Shown: in pieces, positions 1 through 8,564 of the stretch
How the letters are laid out: each line of letters starts with the position of its first letter
How positions within the stretch are numbered: the stretch's first letter is position 1
NCBI GenBank assembly: GCA_001872165.1
Contig: MNXK01000205.1
Location: forward strand, 1 to 8,564
Direction of reading: 5' to 3'
Origin: Anaerolineae bacterium CG2_30_58_95
GTDB lineage: Bacteria; Chloroflexota; Anaerolineae; Anaerolineales; Villigracilaceae
Length of the DNA: 8,564 nt
Made by a program: the position numbers and the translations under genes
The notes under the pieces: generated by a model
Seen by the model: only the letters and a program-made list of their open reading frames with translations
Database searches by the model: none
What the model was told of the DNA's origin: nothing

Positions 1-256
1 GGTGTCCAGGCATGTCCACGTGGGCGTAATGCCGTTTCGCCGTCTGGTACTCCACGTGCGCGATGTTGATCGTGATGCCGCGCGCCTTCTCCTCCGGCGC
101 ATTGTCAATCGAATCGAACGGCCGGTACTCTGCCAGATTCTGATAGCTGCACCACTTCGTGATCGCCGCCGTCAGCGTCGTCTTGCCGTGGTCAATGTGC
201 CCCATCGTCCCCACGTTCAGGTGCGGCTTCGTCCGCTCGAACTTCTGCTTCGCCAT
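1..256 (-). CDS. tuf: Elongation factor Tu, N-terminal part (cut by window edge)
   Basis: EF-Tu is the cytosolic GTPase that carries aminoacyl-tRNA to the ribosomal A site. Only the first 85 residues are present and the gene continues past the left edge. The GTPase motifs are visible: the P-loop GHIDHGKT at residues 19-26, the switch I sequence RGITIN at 59-64 with the Mg-binding Thr62, and the G3 motif DMPGH at 81-85. The start [17 protein letters not shown] is standard for the family, and the ATG has an AGGAGA ribosome binding site 8 nt upstream (265-270). It is the last gene of the str-type cluster, 129 bp after fusA, with a foldback element between. The G3 motif has Met where E. coli EF-Tu has Cys81. 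Identification is certain; whether the full gene is intact cannot be seen. Confidence 0.97.
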   Translation of the reverse strand, partial: MAKQKFERTKPHLNVGTMGHIDHGKTTLTAAITKWCSYQNLAEYRPFDSIDNAPEEKARGITINIAHVEYQTAKRHYAHVDMPGH

Positions 257-264
257 GAATAATC

Positions 265-288
265 TCTCCTTTTAGGTAATTGACCTAA
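265..288 (-). promoter_or_regulatory. tuf ribosome binding site with adjoining small hairpin
   Basis: Read on the minus strand, TTAGGT (288-283) and ACCTAA (277-272) form a 6-bp stem with a 5-nt loop. The stem ends directly against the Shine-Dalgarno sequence AGGAGA (270-265), which lies 8 nt before the tuf ATG. The ribosome binding site is clear. Any effect of the weak AU-rich hairpin on initiation is inference. Confidence 0.5.
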
Positions 289-289
289 G

Positions 290-385
290 TGCCTATTCGA
301 AAAACCTCTGGAACGCGGACTTTAGTCCGCAGTAGGCCGCAATGGAGGGCAGACTGAAGTCTGCATTCCGTTTTTCGGATAGGCT
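290..385. repeat. 96-bp foldback element (MITE-like or paired REP/BIME-like) between fusA and tuf
   Basis: The outer arms gcctattcgaaaaac (291-305) and gtttttcggataggc (370-384) are inverted repeats matching at 14 of 15 positions. Just inside, ggaacgcggact (310-321) and agtctgcattcc (358-369) match inversely at 10 of 12, after a 4-nt bulge. Within the element are two perfect short palindromes with 2-nt centres: one at 315-330 (arms GCGGACT/AGTCCGC) and one at 349-364 (arms GCAGACT/AGTCTGC). The RNA or single strand could therefore form either one long stem or two small hairpins. The bases ctaag occur directly on both sides (285-289 and 386-390), as a 5-bp target duplication would. There is no coding potential. 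The structure is directly visible; mobility is inference. It could also serve as a processing or termination structure between fusA and tuf. Confidence 0.7.
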
Positions 386-2455
386 CTAAGAAGCAAGTAT
401 TTCTTTCGCCACCGATTCGGAAACCGGCGCGTAATGTTCGAATTCCATCGAAAAGACTCCCCGGCCCTGGGTGCTGGAGCGCAGCTCGGTCGCATACCCA
501 AACATCTCGCCCAGCGGCACCATCGCGCTGACAGCCTGCGCGTTGCCCGGGCGAGGCTCCATGCCGCGGATGACGGCCCGCCGGCCGTTCAACCCGCCCA
601 TGATATCGCCAACGTACTCTTCCGGCACGATGGCTTCCACTTTCATAATCGGCTCCAGCAGCACCGGCCCGCCCTTCTGAATGCCCTCTTTGAAGGCAAA
701 GGTGGCAGCCATTTTGAACGCCATTTCACTGGAGTCGACCTCGTGGAACGAACCGTCGAGGAGTGTCACCTTCAGGTCAACGACCGGATACCCGGCCAGC
801 ACGCCGCTCTCGGCGGCCTCTTTGATGCCCTTTTCCACTGCCGGGATGAACTCACGCGGGATTGTACCACCGTAAATTTTATTCTCGAAGACGACGCCGC
901 TGCCGCGCTCACCCGGCTCCAGCGAGATGACCACGTGACCATACTGGCCGTGGCCGCCCGTCTGCTTGATGTACCGGTAGTTCACTTCCGGCACCGGGCG
1001 TGTAATCGATTCGCGGTAGGCGACGCGCGGCTTGCCGACATTGGCCTGCACACGGAACTCGCGCATCATCCGGTCCACGATCACGTCCAGGTGCAGTTCG
1101 CCCATGCCGGAGATGATGGTCTGGCCAGTGTTCTCGTCCGAGCGGACGCGGAAGGTCGGGTCTTCTTCGGAGAGCTTTTTCAGGGCCTCGCCCATCCTGC
1201 TCTGGTCGGCGGTCGTCTTGGGTTCGATGGCAACCGAGATGACCGGTTCAGGGAAGGTGATGGTCTCCAGCACGATCAGCTTATTGTCGCAGAGCGTATC
1301 GCCGGTAAAGCTGTCCTTGAGGCCCAATACGGCCGCAATGTCGCCCGCGCGGACTTCGGTGATGTCCTCGCGGCGATCGGCGTACATACGGATCAACCGC
1401 CCAATGCGCTCGCGCTTGCCTTTGATCGAATTGGTGACCATCTGACCCTGGCTGATGGTGCCCGAATAAACGCGGAAGTATGCCAGGCGCCCCACGTAAG
1501 GGTCGGTAACGATTTTAAAGACCAGTGCGCTCAAGGGCGCGTCATCCTGCGCAGGCAGCTCGACGATCTCGTCGTTGCGGGGATCCGTGCCCTTCACAGG
1601 CGGGACATCCGCCGGAGACGGAAGGTAATCGAGCACCGCATCCAAAACGAGTTGGACGCCTTTATTACGCAGTGAACTGCCGCAAAAAACCGGCGTGGCC
1701 TTATTCGCAAGTACGGCCTGCCGGAGAGCCGTTATTAATTCTTCATTGCCGATCTCTTCCCCCTCCAGGTACTTGAGAGTCAACTCGTCGTTGAGTTCGG
1801 CGATCCGCTCGACCATGCTGTGGCGCAACTCGCTGGCCTGCGCCTTCAGGTCCGCTGGGATCTCGGCCTGGCGCGGTTCCCTGCCCAAGTCGTCATCCCA
1901 GTAAATGACCTTTTGGTTCATCAGATCAACGACGCCCTGAAAGGAGGCTTCCATGCCGATTGGCATCTGCATGGCAATCGGGTTGGCTCCCAGGCGCTGC
2001 TTGATGGACTCGATCGTGCGCTCGTAGGAAGCGCCCACCCGATCCATTTTGTTGACGAAACAAATCCTGGGTACGCGGTAGCGGTCGGCCTGACGCCAGA
2101 CCGTCTCGCTCTGCGGCTCCACGCCCTGGACGGCGTCGAAGATGACCACGCCGCCATCCAGCACGCGCAGCGAGCGCTGCACCTCGGCGGTGAAATCAAT
2201 GTGGCCGGGTGTGTCAATGATGTTGACCTGGTAGCCCTTCCACTCCGCCGAGACAGCCGCTGAAACGATGGTAATCCCGCGCTCGCGCTCCTGCTCCATC
2301 CAGTCGGTGACGGTCGTGCCGTCATCTACCGAACCCATGCGGTGGGTCTTGCCAGTGTAGAACAGAATGCGCTCAGTCGTGGTCGTCTTACCGGCATCAA
2401 TGTGAGCGATGATGCCGATATTCCGATACCGTTCCAGCGGGTAAGCGCGTGCCAT
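386..2455 (-). CDS. fusA: Elongation factor G
   Basis: EF-G is the GTPase that drives translocation of tRNA and mRNA on the ribosome and, with RRF, recycles it. The 689 residues match a full-length bacterial EF-G. The P-loop AHIDAGKT is at 17-24, switch I RGITI at 59-63, G3 DTPGH at 81-85, G4 NKMD at 135-138 and the G5 region CGSSLRNKG at 258-266. Domain II follows from about 300 and domain III from about 400. Domain IV contains FHEVDSSE (570-577), whose His571 corresponds to the tip histidine near E. coli 583 that reaches the decoding centre. Domain V includes [11 protein letters not shown] (616-626). The ATG is preceded by AAGGT with 8-nt spacing. It lies 35 bp after rpsG, typical of cotranscription in the str operon. 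The stop codon TAG (388-386) touches the foldback element. Nothing suggests a fusA2-type paralogue role. Confidence 0.98.
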   Translation of the reverse strand: MARAYPLERYRNIGIIAHIDAGKTTTTERILFYTGKTHRMGSVDDGTTVTDWMEQERERGITIVSAAVSAEWKGYQVNIIDTPGHIDFTAEVQRSLRVLDGGVVIFDAVQGVEPQSETVWRQADRYRVPRICFVNKMDRVGASYERTIESIKQRLGANPIAMQMPIGMEASFQGVVDLMNQKVIYWDDDLGREPRQAEIPADLKAQASELRHSMVERIAELNDELTLKYLEGEEIGNEELITALRQAVLANKATPVFCGSSLRNKGVQLVLDAVLDYLPSPADVPPVKGTDPRNDEIVELPAQDDAPLSALVFKIVTDPYVGRLAYFRVYSGTISQGQMVTNSIKGKRERIGRLIRMYADRREDITEVRAGDIAAVLGLKDSFTGDTLCDNKLIVLETITFPEPVISVAIEPKTTADQSRMGEALKKLSEEDPTFRVRSDENTGQTIISGMGELHLDVIVDRMMREFRVQANVGKPRVAYRESITRPVPEVNYRYIKQTGGHGQYGHVVISLEPGERGSGVVFENKIYGGTIPREFIPAVEKGIKEAAESGVLAGYPVVDLKVTLLDGSFHEVDSSEMAFKMAATFAFKEGIQKGGPVLLEPIMKVEAIVPEEYVGDIMGGLNGRRAVIRGMEPRPGNAQAVSAMVPLGEMFGYATELRSSTQGRGVFSMEFEHYAPVSESVAKEILAS

Positions 2456-2463
2456 AAAATATT

Positions 2464-2475
2464 ACCTTTTAAGGT
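2464..2475 (-). promoter_or_regulatory. fusA ribosome binding site inside a small palindrome
   Basis: The arms ACCTT and AAGGT face each other across a 2-nt centre. The AAGGT arm (2468-2464 on the minus strand) is the Shine-Dalgarno sequence, 8 nt before the fusA ATG. A 4-bp stem with a 4-nt loop could partly hide it. The binding site is well placed; regulation by the hairpin is only a possibility. Confidence 0.45.
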
Positions 2476-2490
2476 TCAAAATACCACAGA

Positions 2491-2961
2491 TTAGAGCCGG
2501 TAATGCGAGAAGGCCCGGTTAGCCTCCGCCATCTTGTGGGTCTCTTCACGCTTGCGGATCGAAGCGCCCTCGTTCTTGGCTGCATCCATCAATTCGTCGG
2601 CCAATTTCTCGGCGAATGACTTGCCGCCGCGCGCGCGCGCCGATGAAAGGATCCAGCGGATCGCCAGCGTGGTACGGCGGGCCGGCGGGACTTCCATCGG
2701 GACCTGGTAGGTGGCGCCGCCAACGCGGCGGGGACGCACCTCCATGACCGGGGCCACGTTCTTGAGCGCGGCATCGAAGACCTCAACCGGGTTTTTGCCG
2801 CCGCTGCGTTCCTTGATCAAATCCAGCGAATCGTACATAACACGCGTGGCGGTGCTTTTCTTGCCACGCGTCAGCATGTGCTGGATCAAGGTCTGGATAA
2901 TGATATGGTGATAGCGGATATCGGGAAGGATCTCACGCTTTTCTGGCTTAGATCGTCGCAT
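2491..2961 (-). CDS. rpsG: Small-subunit ribosomal protein S7 (uS7)
   Basis: S7 binds the 3' major domain of 16S rRNA, nucleates head assembly and contacts the E-site tRNA. The 156 residues equal the usual bacterial length. Family hallmarks run the full length: the N-terminal MRRSKPEKREILPD, then KKSTATRVMYDSL (34-46), the PVMEVRPRRVGGATYQVPMEV segment (about 70-91) carrying the RNA-binding beta hairpin, RWILSSARAR, and the C-terminal KREETHKMAEANRAFSHYRL. The ATG has a GGAG site 7 nt upstream (2969-2972). The gene sits 35 bp after rpsL and 35 bp before fusA. In E. coli, S7 represses its operon by binding the rpsL-rpsG spacer; this spacer is only 35 nt and I see no obvious equivalent of that structure. 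Confidence 0.98.
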   Translation of the reverse strand: MRRSKPEKREILPDIRYHHIIIQTLIQHMLTRGKKSTATRVMYDSLDLIKERSGGKNPVEVFDAALKNVAPVMEVRPRRVGGATYQVPMEVPPARRTTLAIRWILSSARARGGKSFAEKLADELMDAAKNEGASIRKREETHKMAEANRAFSHYRL

Positions 2962-2996
2962 GCGAATACTCCATTATGGCAGCCTATTGGCAACTA

Positions 2997-3431
2997 TTAT
3001 CTAGAAACGGCTGATTCCTTCGGACGCTTGGAACCGTACTTCGAACGGCCCTGGCGCCGCTTGTCCACACCGGTCGTGTCCAGTGAACCGCGCACGATGT
3101 GGTAACGCACACCCGGCAGGTCCTTCACACGGCCGCCGCGTACCAGCACCACTGAGTGCTCCTGCAACTGGTGTCCTTCGCCAGGGATGTAAGCGGTCAC
3201 TTCGATGCCGTTGGTCAGGCGCACGCGGGCGATCTTGCGTAGGGCCGAGTTCGGCTTTTTAGGTGTCATGGTGCGCACCACCGTGCACACGCCTCGCTTT
3301 TGCGGGGCGCCCTTGGCCTGGCGGACACGTCGCTGCTTATAGGAGTTAAGCGTATAGAGCAAGGCCGGCGCTTTACTCTTGACCTTCTTCGATTGGCGAC
3401 CCTTGCGGATCAATTGATTGATTGTGGGCAC
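2997..3431 (-). CDS. rpsL: Small-subunit ribosomal protein S12 (uS12), GTG start
   Basis: S12 lies at the decoding centre of the 30S subunit and controls accuracy. I choose GTG at 3431-3429, which gives [11 protein letters not shown], the family's normal N-terminus, and has a perfect GGAGG 5 nt upstream. The product is 144 residues. Compared with E. coli (124) it carries the extra segment of about 13 residues before PQKRGVCT that is known in the longer Gram-positive-type S12, and a C-terminal tail after KRPKE. Key sequences are [11 protein letters not shown] (56-66), [12 protein letters not shown] (84-95) and [10 protein letters not shown] (102-111). Lys59 and Lys103, matching E. coli Lys43 and Lys88 where streptomycin-resistance mutations fall, are both wild type. 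Asp104, matching the Asp that RimO methylthiolates, is present. Upstream ATGs exist in frame inside the 24-bp repeats but lack ribosome binding sites. Confidence 0.96.
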   Translation of the reverse strand: MPTINQLIRKGRQSKKVKSKAPALLYTLNSYKQRRVRQAKGAPQKRGVCTVVRTMTPKKPNSALRKIARVRLTNGIEVTAYIPGEGHQLQEHSVVLVRGGRVKDLPGVRYHIVRGSLDTTGVDKRRQGRSKYGSKRPKESAVSR

Positions 3432-3436
3432 ATTCG

Positions 3437-3441
3437 CCTCC
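3437..3441 (-). promoter_or_regulatory. rpsL ribosome binding site fixing the GTG start
   Basis: The minus strand reads GGAGG, then 5 nt, then GTG. This is the strongest Shine-Dalgarno match in the window. It supports the GTG start over the ATGs 16, 24 and 32 codons further upstream, the outermost of which is preceded by AT-rich sequence with no purine-rich site. Confidence 0.85.
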
Positions 3442-3457
3442 GAACAAAATTTCTTTT

Positions 3458-3529
3458 TGGTAGCGCAGTCGGCTACCATTATGGTAGCGCAGTCGGCTAC
3501 CATTATGGTAGCGCAGTCGGCTACCATTA
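3458..3529 (-). repeat. Three perfect 24-bp tandem repeats forming hairpins in the rpsL leader
   Basis: Copies lie at 3458-3481, 3482-3505 and 3506-3529 and are identical. Each has the arms TGGTAGC and GCTACCA, a 7-bp stem around a 7-nt loop, followed by a 3-nt joint. GCTACCA of one copy can also pair with TGGTAGC of the next across the 3-nt joint, so two alternative sets of hairpins are possible. The last stem ends 16 nt before the rpsL GGAGG. On the rpsL strand the stems are followed by A-rich rather than U-rich sequence, so they are not ordinary terminators. The unit is 8 codons long and encodes MVADCATI in frame with rpsL. The structure is seen directly; a leader function is inference. 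It could also be a minisatellite or REP-like array without function. Confidence 0.92.
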
Positions 3530-3552
3530 CAAGAATATCACTGTTCTGTCAA
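3526..3552 (-). promoter_or_regulatory. Possible second promoter for the rpsL operon
   Basis: The minus strand has a perfect -35 TTGACA (3552-3547), followed after 15 nt by TGTAAT (3531-3526), 5 of 6 to the -10 consensus. The 15-bp spacer is shorter than ideal; at 17 bp the hexamer would be TAATGG, a poor match. The -35 begins within the tail of the preceding terminator. A start near 3519 would place two whole repeats and part of the third in the leader. Plausible but uncertain. Confidence 0.4.
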
Positions 3553-3589
3553 TAAATGAGGCCATCACCAAACGCGCCTGATGGCCTCA
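3550..3589 (-). terminator. Intrinsic terminator between rpoB and rpsL
   Basis: TGAGGCCATCA (3557-3567) and TGATGGCCTCA (3579-3589) form a perfect 11-bp stem with an 11-nt loop. On the minus strand the stem is followed by TTTATT, a short U-rich tract. No T tract follows on the plus strand, so it acts for leftward transcription: rpoB transcripts or those from the promoter at 3651-3679. The U tract is imperfect, so partial read-through is likely. Confidence 0.75.
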
Positions 3590-3644
3590 CTCGTCTCTAG
3601 TACGTAGGGGGGCAGTGCGAAGCATCAGCCCTTTTAGGCAACGA
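3550..3644 (-). ncRNA. Candidate short terminated leader RNA upstream of rpsL
   Basis: The promoter at 3651-3679 should start RNA near 3644, and the terminator stem ends at 3557, giving an RNA of about 90-95 nt with no convincing coding frame. A smaller GGGC/GCCC pairing (3610-3613 with 3628-3631) precedes the terminator. It could be an attenuator leader of the rpsL operon, a stand-alone small RNA, or a by-product. No known RNA family is recognised. The limits are predicted from the promoter and the terminator only. Confidence 0.3.
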
Positions 3645-3650
3645 AGAACA

Positions 3651-3679
3651 ATTCTAACATACGGCTATGGGCACGTCAA
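3651..3679 (-). promoter_or_regulatory. Sigma70-type promoter directly after rpoB
   Basis: TTGACG (3679-3674) and TAGAAT (3656-3651) each match consensus at 5 of 6 positions with an ideal 17-bp spacer. The -35 begins 10 bp after the rpoB stop codon. It would give the rpsL-rpsG-fusA-tuf genes a promoter of their own, subject to the terminator 55-90 bp downstream. Confidence 0.6.
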
Positions 3680-3688
3680 GGAAAAATT

Positions 3689-7603
<3,915 letters not shown>

Positions 7604-7659
7604 TTATTACTCCTGAACTTACGGGGCCTGGTCGGAAAGGTGCACTGTCGTATTAGTAC

Positions 7660-7677
7660 CCCACTGGCGGCAGTGGG
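7660..7677 (-). promoter_or_regulatory. Hairpin in the rpoB 5' leader
   Basis: CCCACTG (7660-7666) and CAGTGGG (7671-7677) form a 7-bp GC-rich stem with a 4-nt loop. It lies about 16 nt after the predicted start and 56 nt before the rpoB ATG. There is no U tract, so it is not a simple terminator. It may stabilise the transcript or bind a regulator; no known leader family is recognised. Confidence 0.5.
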
Positions 7678-7699
7678 CATGGCGAATATGCAAACTAAG

Positions 7700-7727
7700 A
7701 TTATATCAAATTATAAATAAAAGGCAA
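7700..7727 (-). promoter_or_regulatory. rpoB promoter with extended -10
   Basis: The minus strand reads TTGCCT (7727-7722), 16 bp, then TATAAT (7705-7700), a perfect -10. It is preceded by TGA, giving the extended -10 form TGnTATAAT. The surroundings are strongly AT-rich. The predicted start near 7693 leaves a leader of about 90 nt before rpoB. This is the best promoter match in the window. Confidence 0.75.
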
Positions 7728-7787
7728 GAGCCAATTTTCAATTTTTCAATGTAATTCTAACCCAAAAGCCCGAAGCGGAACAAATCG

Positions 7788-7816
7788 TTGACAAAAATGT
7801 TACCCCATAGGAACAT
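7788..7816 (+). promoter_or_regulatory. tRNA promoter
   Basis: TTGACA (7788-7793) is a perfect -35. After 17 bp, GAACAT (7811-7816) stands at the -10 position but matches only 3 of 6. The predicted start near 7823 lies about 5 nt before the mature tRNA, as is usual for tRNA genes. The position supports it; the weak -10 limits confidence. Confidence 0.5.
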
Positions 7817-7827
7817 CTACGCCGCTT

Positions 7828-7898
7828 GCCGAGGTAGTTCAGCGGTAGAGCAGGGGACTCATAAGCCCTTGGTCGTGGGTCCAAATCCCACCCTCGGC
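7828..7898 (+). tRNA. tRNA with anticodon CAU (elongator Met or Ile2)
   Basis: The 71-nt cloverleaf has a perfect 7-bp acceptor stem (GCCGAGG/CCTCGGC), a D arm GTTC/GAGC with the GG of the D loop, anticodon loop CTCATAA with CAT at 7860-7862, a 5-nt variable loop and T stem GTGGG/CCCAC. Position 1 pairs with 72, which argues against initiator tRNA. CAU is read by elongator Met tRNA or, after lysidine modification, by tRNA-Ile2. The anticodon-arm and variable-loop wording, including G27-U43, resembles E. coli Ile2, but the acceptor stem does not settle it. Odd points: the T loop is TCCAAAT, so C replaces the usual T55; A31 faces G39 in the anticodon stem; the discriminator base is G where Met and Ile tRNAs normally have A; CCA is not encoded. 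It could be functional but divergent, or a decaying copy. Confidence 0.85.
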
Positions 7899-7987
7899 GG
7901 GCGGTTTCTCCGGCGCTTAAAAAAGAGTATTTTTGTCACTGGACAATCTCCCCATAAATCAGTAAATTAAGAGCAATCCGAGAGAGT

Positions 7988-8564
7988 ATGATGAAAAAAG
8001 TCTTCGCATTGCTCATGTTGGTGATACTTGCCGCCTGCGCGCCTGCTCCGACCACTCAACCCGCCGCGTACGTGGATTTGACGGACCTCCAGCCGCTGCC
8101 AACCCCCGCCAACACACAGGTCAAGCCGCTGCGCGTGGCGATTGCCGCCGTCTTCTCGCCGCAAGGCTCGGCGGAGAGTTATGCGCCCCTGCTCGATTAC
8201 CTGGGCCTCAAACTGGGGCGTCCCATCGAGCGTGTTCAGCGCCGCACGTATGCGGAGATCAACGACCTGCTGCGTACCGGCGAAGTGGACCTGGCCTTCG
8301 TCTGCACCAGTTCTTACCTCCTGGGGCATAAGCAATTCGGGCTGGAACTGCTCGTCGCGCCGCAGGTCAATGGCAAGGTCACTTACAACGCCACTCTCAT
8401 CATCCGCACCGAACTAAAAGCGCAGAGCATCGCCGATTTACGCGGCAAAACCTTTGCCTTTACCGACCCGACCTCATTCAGCGGGCGTGTGTATCCCACC
8501 TATTTACTCCAGCAAATGGGAACGACGCCCGAAGTCTTCTTCGCTCGCACCTTTTTCACCTACA
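7988..8564 (+). CDS. PhnD-like phosphate/phosphite/phosphonate ABC transporter binding lipoprotein, N-terminal part
   Basis: The frame is open for 192 codons to the right edge and has no stop, so the gene is partial. The start is a lipoprotein signal peptide: MMKK, a hydrophobic stretch, then the lipobox LAAC with Cys17, followed by a Pro/Thr-rich linker to about residue 46. The binding domain begins at LRVAIAAVFSPQGSAESYAPLLDYLG (48-73). It continues with GEVDLAFVCTSSYL (98-111), TLIIRTE, the segment SIADLRGKTFAFTDPTSFSGRVYP (147-170) and FFARTFF near the edge. This order is typical of PhnD-family type II periplasmic-binding proteins that feed oxyanions of phosphorus to an ABC permease. Such proteins also occur as sensors beside histidine kinases, and the neighbours are outside the window. 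ATG 7988 or the adjacent ATG 7991 may be used; the GAGAG at 7982-7986 suits the second better. The ligand cannot be assigned. Confidence 0.82.
   Translation, partial: MMKKVFALLMLVILAACAPAPTTQPAAYVDLTDLQPLPTPANTQVKPLRVAIAAVFSPQGSAESYAPLLDYLGLKLGRPIERVQRRTYAEINDLLRTGEVDLAFVCTSSYLLGHKQFGLELLVAPQVNGKVTYNATLIIRTELKAQSIADLRGKTFAFTDPTSFSGRVYPTYLLQQMGTTPEVFFARTFFTY

Noticed and set aside
434..1675. Long rightward open frame of 413 codons opposite fusA
   Set aside because: It lies wholly antisense to a certain EF-G gene, has no recognisable domain, and its existence follows from the third-position GC bias of fusA.
3458..3529. The tandem repeat as a CRISPR array
   Set aside because: The copies are directly adjacent with no spacers, number only three, and sit in a gene leader.
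7902..7934. Intrinsic terminator after the tRNA (cgg/ccg pairing followed by a T5 run at 7930-7934)
   Set aside because: The only GC-rich pairing near it is 3 bp and is separated from the T run by A-rich sequence, so I cannot support a terminator.
7933..7961. Promoter or operator for the PhnD-like gene (TTGTCA with an AT-rich -10 region; TTGTC/GACAA inverted repeat around 4 nt)
   Set aside because: The -35 is fair, but neither aaatca nor taaatc is a convincing -10, and the 5-bp inverted repeat is too short to claim as an operator.
7788..7970. Short rightward open frame of 60 codons across the tRNA
   Set aside because: It covers the tRNA gene and its promoter and encodes nothing recognisable; it is a chance frame.

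Overview
The window looks like a bacterial chromosome segment, most probably from Chloroflexota (Anaerolineae-like). I infer this from the wording of the EF-Tu, EF-G and RpoB sequences, from the short GACT..AGTC palindromes between genes, and from moderately GC-rich coding DNA with AT-rich promoters. I could not run a search, so the placement is by recognition only.

Positions 1-7727 are one leftward (minus-strand) block of core gene-expression genes. In transcription order these are rpoB (RNA polymerase beta), rpsL (S12), rpsG (S7), fusA (EF-G) and the first 85 codons of tuf (EF-Tu), which runs off the left edge. rpsL, rpsG and fusA are separated by 35 bp each and look like a classical str operon. 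rpoC, which usually follows rpoB, is not here. Instead the rpoB-rpsL gap holds a good sigma70-type promoter, an 11-bp-stem terminator, a second possible promoter, and three perfect 24-bp tandem repeats that fold into hairpins just before rpsL. The 129-bp fusA-tuf gap is mostly a 96-bp foldback element that looks like a MITE or paired REP unit and abuts the fusA stop codon.

Positions 7604-7827 form a divergent control region. rpoB has an extended -10 promoter and a leader of about 90 nt with a hairpin. A tRNA gene with anticodon CAU is read rightward from its own promoter. It has a complete cloverleaf but several non-consensus positions.

Rightward after the tRNA, from 7988 to the right edge, is the start of a lipoprotein resembling the PhnD family of phosphonate/phosphite-type ABC transporter binding proteins. 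It is unrelated to the translation genes.

I see no CRISPR array, transposase, phage gene, defence system or new enzyme cluster. The points most worth checking are regulatory and structural: the repeat ladder before rpsL, the possible terminated leader RNA between rpoB and rpsL, the foldback element after fusA, an insertion of about 140 residues in RpoB, and the odd tRNA. Long rightward open frames inside fusA and rpoB are antisense shadows of GC-rich genes and are left out.
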